Positions 52,264 through 56,478 of a stretch of 56,478 nt of DNA are shown one piece after another; position 1 is the stretch's first letter, and the number at the start of each line of letters is the position of its first letter. Origin of the DNA: OFTM10 sp964196195 (GTDB lineage Bacteria > Actinomycetota > Acidimicrobiia > Acidimicrobiales > Aldehydirespiratoraceae); the NCBI GenBank assembly GCA_964196195.1, contig CAXMSE010000057.1, forward strand, positions 1 to 56,478, read 5' to 3'. Position numbers and translations under genes: made by a program. The notes under the pieces were generated by a model. It was not told the DNA's origin and ran no database searches. It worked only from the letters and a program-made list of their open reading frames with translations.

Positions 52264-52680
52264 TCCCGTCTGGTCGGGTGCGGGCCGATCGGTGTGCCAG
52301 CCGTGGCCACGAAGCGACGCCACGTCGGCGCTTATCTCCTCCTGCAGGCGGGCCTGTTTGTCTTGGAGCTGGGCGAGGCGCTGGAGCTTCTGCTCGATGA
52401 CATCGATGTCGGTGGGCACCAAGTCTTCGGCCTCGCCCGGCTCATCGAGATTCACCAGCCAGACCATCGGCACACCGAGCACCCCTGCCAGAGTCTGAAG
52501 CTTGTTGGCGCGCGGGACTTCGTGGCCTGCTTCCCAGCCCTCCAAGGTGCTCGAGAGAACCCCCATGAGTTCTGCTGCCTCGTTGAGTTCGAGTGCCCGG
52601 GCTTCGCGTGCGCTGCGTAGCCGTTCGCCGATTCCGCTGTCGGTGTCGTGGTCGTGGTCGTGGTCGTGGTCGTCGGTCAT
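52237..52680 (-). CDS. XRE-family regulator with N-terminal His-Asp repeat
   Basis: 147 residues. After M-T-D a run of alternating Asp and His (DHDHDHDHD) opens the protein, a possible metal-binding or sensing segment. The HTH domain follows at about residues 17-75: GERLRSAREARALELNEAAELMGVLSSTLEGWEAGHEVPRANKL. A coiled-coil-like helix (VIEQKLQRLAQLQDKQARLQEEI) lies at about 95-118. It starts 6 bp after the DtxR-type gene stop, so both regulators are cotranscribed; a joint role in metal control is inferred. Confidence 0.78.
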   Translation of the reverse strand: MTDDHDHDHDHDTDSGIGERLRSAREARALELNEAAELMGVLSSTLEGWEAGHEVPRANKLQTLAGVLGVPMVWLVNLDEPGEAEDLVPTDIDVIEQKLQRLAQLQDKQARLQEEISADVASLRGHGWHTDRPAPDQTGSEDQAGRG

Positions 52681-52686
52681 GAGTCC

Positions 52687-53355
52687 TCAGCCTGCACTTA
52701 CGAGTATTCGGGCTGCGGCGAACTCACCCACTCCGACCGGCCCGTCGCCGATCTCCAGGGTGGCGGTGCCGTCGGGACCGATGGCGAGGATCTTGCCCTT
52801 CGATCCCGGCGTGATCGAGGACTGCTCGAGGAAGTCGAGCATCCCTTCGATGAACTCGAGTTCTTCGGTGATGCGCTGCACGGTGAACTGGCTGCCCACC
52901 TCGATCGCGTCGAGGGTGACCAGGTCGGGGGCCACATAGTTGGTGCCGGGGATGGGGTTGCCGTGGGGACAGGTGGTGGGATCATCGAGGCGCTCCATCA
53001 TCGCCCTTTCGACATTGGGCGAGATCACGTGCTCCCATTTGCCGGCTTCCTGGTGGGCCTCGGACCAGGACAGGCCGAGGATGTCGGTGAGGAAACACTC
53101 GGCCAGGCGGTGACGCCGCACGACCGTTTCGGCCAGCTTCATTCCACTGGCGGTAAGGGTGATTTGCTGGCCGGTCTCGATCAGGCCCTCGCCTTCCATC
53201 CGCTTCATCATCTCCGACACCGCGGGTCGGCTCACATCGAGCCGGTCGGCGATCCGGGCCTGGATGACGTCGACGTCATCTTCATCGAGTTCGTAGATCG
53301 TCTCGCAGTACTCCTCGAAGGCGGGGTGCCATTCCGGCTGCTGGTACTCGGACAT
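52687..53355 (-). CDS. DtxR/IdeR-family metal-dependent repressor with atypical metal ligands
   Basis: 222 residues in three parts: winged HTH (DVIQARIADRLDVSRPAVSEMMKRMEGEGLI), dimerisation and metal domain (VVRRHRLAECFLTDILGLSWSEAHQEAGKWEHVIS then CPHGNPIPG) and a C-terminal SH3-like domain. Aligned by eye with DtxR, the ancillary ligands His82 and Glu86 and the primary Glu108 and His109 are kept. DtxR Met10 is Glu15 here and DtxR Cys102 is Gly105, so the primary site matches neither IdeR nor MntR exactly. Likely controls the Fbp importer through the palindromes at 48252 and 49366. TAGACT lies 6 nt before its ATG. Confidence 0.87.
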   Translation of the reverse strand: MSEYQQPEWHPAFEEYCETIYELDEDDVDVIQARIADRLDVSRPAVSEMMKRMEGEGLIETGQQITLTASGMKLAETVVRRHRLAECFLTDILGLSWSEAHQEAGKWEHVISPNVERAMMERLDDPTTCPHGNPIPGTNYVAPDLVTLDAIEVGSQFTVQRITEELEFIEGMLDFLEQSSITPGSKGKILAIGPDGTATLEIGDGPVGVGEFAAARILVSAG

Positions 53356-53404
53356 GGAGTGAGTCTACGAAGAACACCGACAGGACGCTGTCGCCGGGGG
53401 TGGA

Positions 53405-53410
53405 TAGCGT
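53405..53410 (+). promoter_or_regulatory. Candidate -10 box of lhr
   Basis: TAGCGT is 6 nt before the lhr ATG, with the same hexamer as before hemE and the GNAT gene. It lies in the 61-bp gap shared with the divergent DtxR-type gene. Confidence 0.45.
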
Positions 53411-53416
53411 GCTGCC

Positions 53417-56400
53417 ATGGTCGACCCCCTGGCACCGTTCTCCGAACCGGTCCGCAACTGGTTCGAGTCGACCTTTCGCGAAGCCACGCCGCCCCAGTCG
53501 AAGGGGTGGCCCGCGATCGCGGCGGGCGACCACACCCTGATCCTCGCCCCCACCGGCACCGGCAAGACCCTGTCGGCCTTTCTCTGGGCTCTCGATCGCC
53601 TGGCCACCGAGCCCGTCCCCGACACCGAATCTGAGCGCACGAGAGTGTTGTATCTCTCCCCGCTGAGGGCGCTGGCAGTCGATGTCGAAAAGAACCTCCG
53701 AGCGCCGCTACAGGGCATCGGCTTCGCGGCCGAGCGGTCGGGGGAGTTGATCCACACCCCGACGGTTGGGATTCGCAGTGGCGACACTTCCACCGCCGAT
53801 CGCCGTCGCCTGATCCAACACCCCCCGGACATCCTCATCACCACCCCCGAGTCGCTGTTCTTGATGCTCACCTCGAAGGCTCGTGAGACGCTCGCCAACG
53901 TCCAGCACGTGATCATCGATGAGATCCATGCCATGGCCGGCACGAAGCGGGGAGCCCACCTGATGCTCTCCTTGGAGAGGCTCGAGGAGTTGTGCGCCAC
54001 ACCTCCCCAGCGCATTGCCCTTTCTGCCACCCAGCGTCCCCTCGATGAGATCGCCCGCTTCCTCGGCGGTAACACCGTGGAGGCCGACGGCACCTTGCAC
54101 CCCCGCCCCGTGACCGTTGTCGACGCCGGCGCCCGCAAGGAGCTCCAGATCGAAGTTGTGGTGCCCATCGAGGACATGGGCGGTTTGGGCGAAAGAGTCG
54201 AGATACCGCTCGACGCGCCAGCCGCCACCAGTGCGGCCCGCCGGTCGATCTGGCCTTCCATACACCCGCGACTGCTGGAACTCGTCGAGGCCAACCGGTC
54301 AACCCTCATATTCGCCAATGCTCGTCGCCTTACCGAGCGACTGGCCACGCGCCTCAACGAGCTCGCGTTGGAGGCGGGCAGAACCGACGACCCCCTGCCT
54401 CCGCCTCCCATCGCGGTTGGCGCGGGCGACGAGCAGGTGGGCCGAGGTGCGGCCGAAGGCGAAGAGTTGGTGAAGGCACACCACGGTTCGCTATCTAGAG
54501 AACGTCGTCTTCAGATCGAAGACGAGCTGAAACGGGGCGATCTCAAGGGCCTGGTGGCCACCTCGTCGCTGGAGCTTGGCATCGACATGGGCGCGGTCGA
54601 TCTCGTGATCCAGGTGGCGTCGCCGGGGTCGGTCGCATCGGGTATGCAGCGCATCGGCCGTGCCGGTCATCAGGTGGGCGAGCCGAGTCGGGGGAAGATC
54701 TTTCCCAAGCACCGGGCCGACCTCGTCGAGGCGGCGGTTGTTGTCGACCGGATGCATCGAGGGCTCATCGAAGAGACCCACTACCCGCGCAATCCTCTCG
54801 ACGTGTTGGCCCAGCAGATCGTCGCGATGTGCGCGATGGACGACTGGTCGGTGGGTGAGTTGTCGGCGCTGGTGCGGAGGTCGGCGAGCTTCGCTGAGCT
54901 GTCCGACGAGGTGTTCACCAATGTGCTCGATCTCCTTTCGGGCACCTATCCGAGCGAGGAGTTCTCCGAGCTGAGGCCGCGCATCGTATGGGATCGGGTC
55001 ACGGGCACGCTCAGGGGCCGGGCCGGGTCCCAACGCCTGGCCGTCACGAATGCCGGCACCATCCCCGACCGAGGGCTTTTTGGGGTCTTCCTCCCGGATG
55101 GCACTCGCGTCGGCGAGCTCGACGAGGAGATGGTCTACGAGAGCAGGGTGGGGGAGACCTTCCTCCTTGGGGCTTCCACCTGGCGCATCGAGAACATCAC
55201 CTTCGAGAGGGTGGTGGTCACCCCCGCGCCCGGCCAGCCCGGGCGAATGCCGTTCTGGCACGGCGATGGCCCCGGCCGGCCCTTGGAGCTCGGGCGCGCG
55301 ATCGGCGAGTTCGTGCGCGAGATCCGCACCGATCCCGATCCCCTCACCCGCCTTCGCGAAAGACACGGCCTCGATGAACTCGCGGCCGAAAACCTCGTCG
55401 CCTATCTTGATGATCAGCACGAGGCCACCGGCGTGGTGCCCGACGACCACACCATCGTGGTGGAACGATTCCGCGACGAGATCGGCGACTGGCGGGTGTG
55501 CGTGCTCACCCCGTTCGGTGCCCAGGTGCATGCTCCGTGGGGCATGGCGCTGCAGGCCCGGCTCGGAGAGGAATGGGGCGCCGACGTCGAGCTGATGTGG
55601 AGCGACGACGGCATCGTGATGCGCCTGCCGGAAGCTCTCGATCAGCTGCCCCTCGACGAGCTCCTGTTCGACCCCGACGAGATCGAGAATGTGATCATCT
55701 CCCGGCTTCCCGACACAGCGATGTTCGCGGCCCGATTCCGGGAGTGTTCGGCCCGGGCGCTGCTGCTTCCTCGGCGCCGACCGGGTCAACGAACCCCCTT
55801 GTGGCAACAACGGCAGAGGGCGGCCGACCTGTTGGCGGTGGCCTCGAAGTACCCGACCTTCCCGATGCTGCTCGAAGCCACCCGGGAATGTGTCAACGAT
55901 GTGTTCGACGTGCCCGCGCTCCGACAGGTGATGTCGGATTTGCGCAGCCGGCGCATCCGGATGGTTGCGGTCGACACCGACAAGGCGTCGCCGTTCGCCC
56001 AGTCGCTGCTGTTTTCATGGATCGCGGTCTACATGTACGAAGGCGATGCCCCCATCGCCGAGCGACGAGCGGCTGCCCTGGCGCTCGATCGAGAGCTCCT
56101 GCGTGATCTGCTCGGCGCGGAGGAGTTGAGGGAGCTGCTCGATGCTGATGTGTTGGCCGATCTGGAGCTCGAGCTCCAGTGTCTGGTTGATGGACGCAGG
56201 GCGCGTGATGCCGATGAGCTCCACGATCTGTTGAGGCGCCTCGGGCCCTTGTCTCGGTTCGATCTGGAAGCCCGTTCGGTGGACGGTGCCGATGTCGCCG
56301 GTTGGGTGCGCCAGCTGATGGAGGAGCGCCGGGCGATCGAGGTCCGGATCGCCGATGATGAGCGGATTGCAGCGAGCGACGACGCGGCCCGCTTGCGTGA

Positions 56401-56478
56401 CGCGCTCGGCACGGCTCTGCCGGTCGGGTTGCCCGCGGTGTTCACCGAGCCAGTCGATGATCCGCTGGGCGATCTCTG
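53417..56478 (+). CDS. lhr: Lhr-type ATP-dependent DNA helicase (partial)
   Basis: The frame is open from the ATG at 53417 to the right edge, 1020 codons of an expected roughly 1500, so the C-terminus is missing. Superfamily 2 motifs: Q-motif region TPPQSKGWPAI, Walker A LAPTGTGKT (about residues 44-52), DEIH box IIDEIHAMAGTKRGAHL, motif III ALSATQRP, and the RecA2 motifs ATSSLELGIDMGAVDLVIQ and GMQRIGRAGHQVG. After the helicase core come the Lhr winged-helix and beta-sheet bundle regions. Lhr is a DNA-repair helicase widespread in actinobacteria, translocating 3' to 5'. Confidence 0.93.
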   Translation, partial: MVDPLAPFSEPVRNWFESTFREATPPQSKGWPAIAAGDHTLILAPTGTGKTLSAFLWALDRLATEPVPDTESERTRVLYLSPLRALAVDVEKNLRAPLQGIGFAAERSGELIHTPTVGIRSGDTSTADRRRLIQHPPDILITTPESLFLMLTSKARETLANVQHVIIDEIHAMAGTKRGAHLMLSLERLEELCATPPQRIALSATQRPLDEIARFLGGNTVEADGTLHPRPVTVVDAGARKELQIEVVVPIEDMGGLGERVEIPLDAPAATSAARRSIWPSIHPRLLELVEANRSTLIFANARRLTERLATRLNELALEAGRTDDPLPPPPIAVGAGDEQVGRGAAEGEELVKAHHGSLSRERRLQIEDELKRGDLKGLVATSSLELGIDMGAVDLVIQVASPGSVASGMQRIGRAGHQVGEPSRGKIFPKHRADLVEAAVVVDRMHRGLIEETHYPRNPLDVLAQQIVAMCAMDDWSVGELSALVRRSASFAELSDEVFTNVLDLLSGTYPSEEFSELRPRIVWDRVTGTLRGRAGSQRLAVTNAGTIPDRGLFGVFLPDGTRVGELDEEMVYESRVGETFLLGASTWRIENITFERVVVTPAPGQPGRMPFWHGDGPGRPLELGRAIGEFVREIRTDPDPLTRLRERHGLDELAAENLVAYLDDQHEATGVVPDDHTIVVERFRDEIGDWRVCVLTPFGAQVHAPWGMALQARLGEEWGADVELMWSDDGIVMRLPEALDQLPLDELLFDPDEIENVIISRLPDTAMFAARFRECSARALLLPRRRPGQRTPLWQQRQRAADLLAVASKYPTFPMLLEATRECVNDVFDVPALRQVMSDLRSRRIRMVAVDTDKASPFAQSLLFSWIAVYMYEGDAPIAERRAAALALDRELLRDLLGAEELRELLDADVLADLELELQCLVDGRRARDADELHDLLRRLGPLSRFDLEARSVDGADVAGWVRQLMEERRAIEVRIADDERIAASDDAARLRDALGTALPVGLPAVFTEPVDDPLGDL

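Noticed and set aside
52089..52400. A 103-codon plus-strand ORF across the remnant junction
   Set aside because: It crosses two different coding tails in a third frame and runs antisense into the XRE gene; it has no family features.

Overview
The window is GC-rich, densely coded actinobacterial chromosome, most like a free-living aquatic Acidimicrobiia-type organism. This is inferred from gene content: a PAC2 protein, an Rpf-like lipoprotein, HemE/HemY-type haem synthesis, a sucrase/ferredoxin-like protein, Lhr, a DtxR regulator, many AAAC-type lipoprotein signals and many apparently leaderless promoters. I see no rRNA, tRNA, CRISPR array, IS element or phage genes.

Layout. 1-3030: bifunctional proline dehydrogenase/P5C dehydrogenase (cut by the left edge) divergent from a PAS-AraC regulator. 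3162-9075: a complete branched-chain-type amino acid ABC importer (SBP, LivH, LivM, LivG, LivF) with a hairpin after the SBP gene. 9089-16519 (minus): a five-gene catabolic operon of SDR, hydantoinase/oxoprolinase A and B, a DAO-type FAD oxidoreductase and a ThDP enzyme. 16567-18040 (plus): an AhpD-like protein with an in-frame UGA at its catalytic cysteine, followed by an overlapping ornithine cyclodeaminase-family reductase. 18033-19713 (minus): two-subunit aconitase X. 19792-30838: housekeeping and accessory genes (methyltransferase, GlnD, NUDIX, lipase-like hydrolase, PAC2, a 47-codon gene, glutamine amidotransferases, P450, DMT exporter, GNAT, lytic transglycosylase). 30835-37414: sugar dehydrogenase, TesB, and surface-glycan-type genes (GtrA, methyltransferases, an alpha/alpha-barrel protein, GT4). 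37521-43265: Dtd, Lnt-like, cyclase, Rpf-like, HemY-type oxidase, HemE. 43296-48233: M23-like lipoprotein, patatin, HelD-like helicase, sucrase/ferredoxin-like protein. 48260-53355: an Fbp-type ferric iron ABC importer with two matching palindromes, two gene remnants, an XRE regulator with a His-Asp repeat and a DtxR regulator. 53417-end: Lhr helicase, cut by the right edge.

How the parts fit. Aconitase X (known bacterial activity: cis-3-hydroxy-L-proline dehydratase), the ornithine cyclodeaminase-family reductase (delta1-pyrroline-2-carboxylate to proline) and PutA (proline to glutamate) form a plausible route from hydroxyproline to glutamate, with the Liv importer alongside. The substrate of the hydantoinase/oxidase/ThDP operon cannot be fixed from sequence. 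The most striking item is the probable selenoprotein at 16567-17124: UGA replaces the second cysteine of CxxC, a stem-loop with a GGUCU apical loop lies just downstream, the reading frame continues intact, and its end overlaps the next gene.

Several large genes (putA, lhr, the selenoprotein) are not visible as single closed ORFs and were read directly. Functions are assigned by motif recognition from the sequence alone; no database search was possible.
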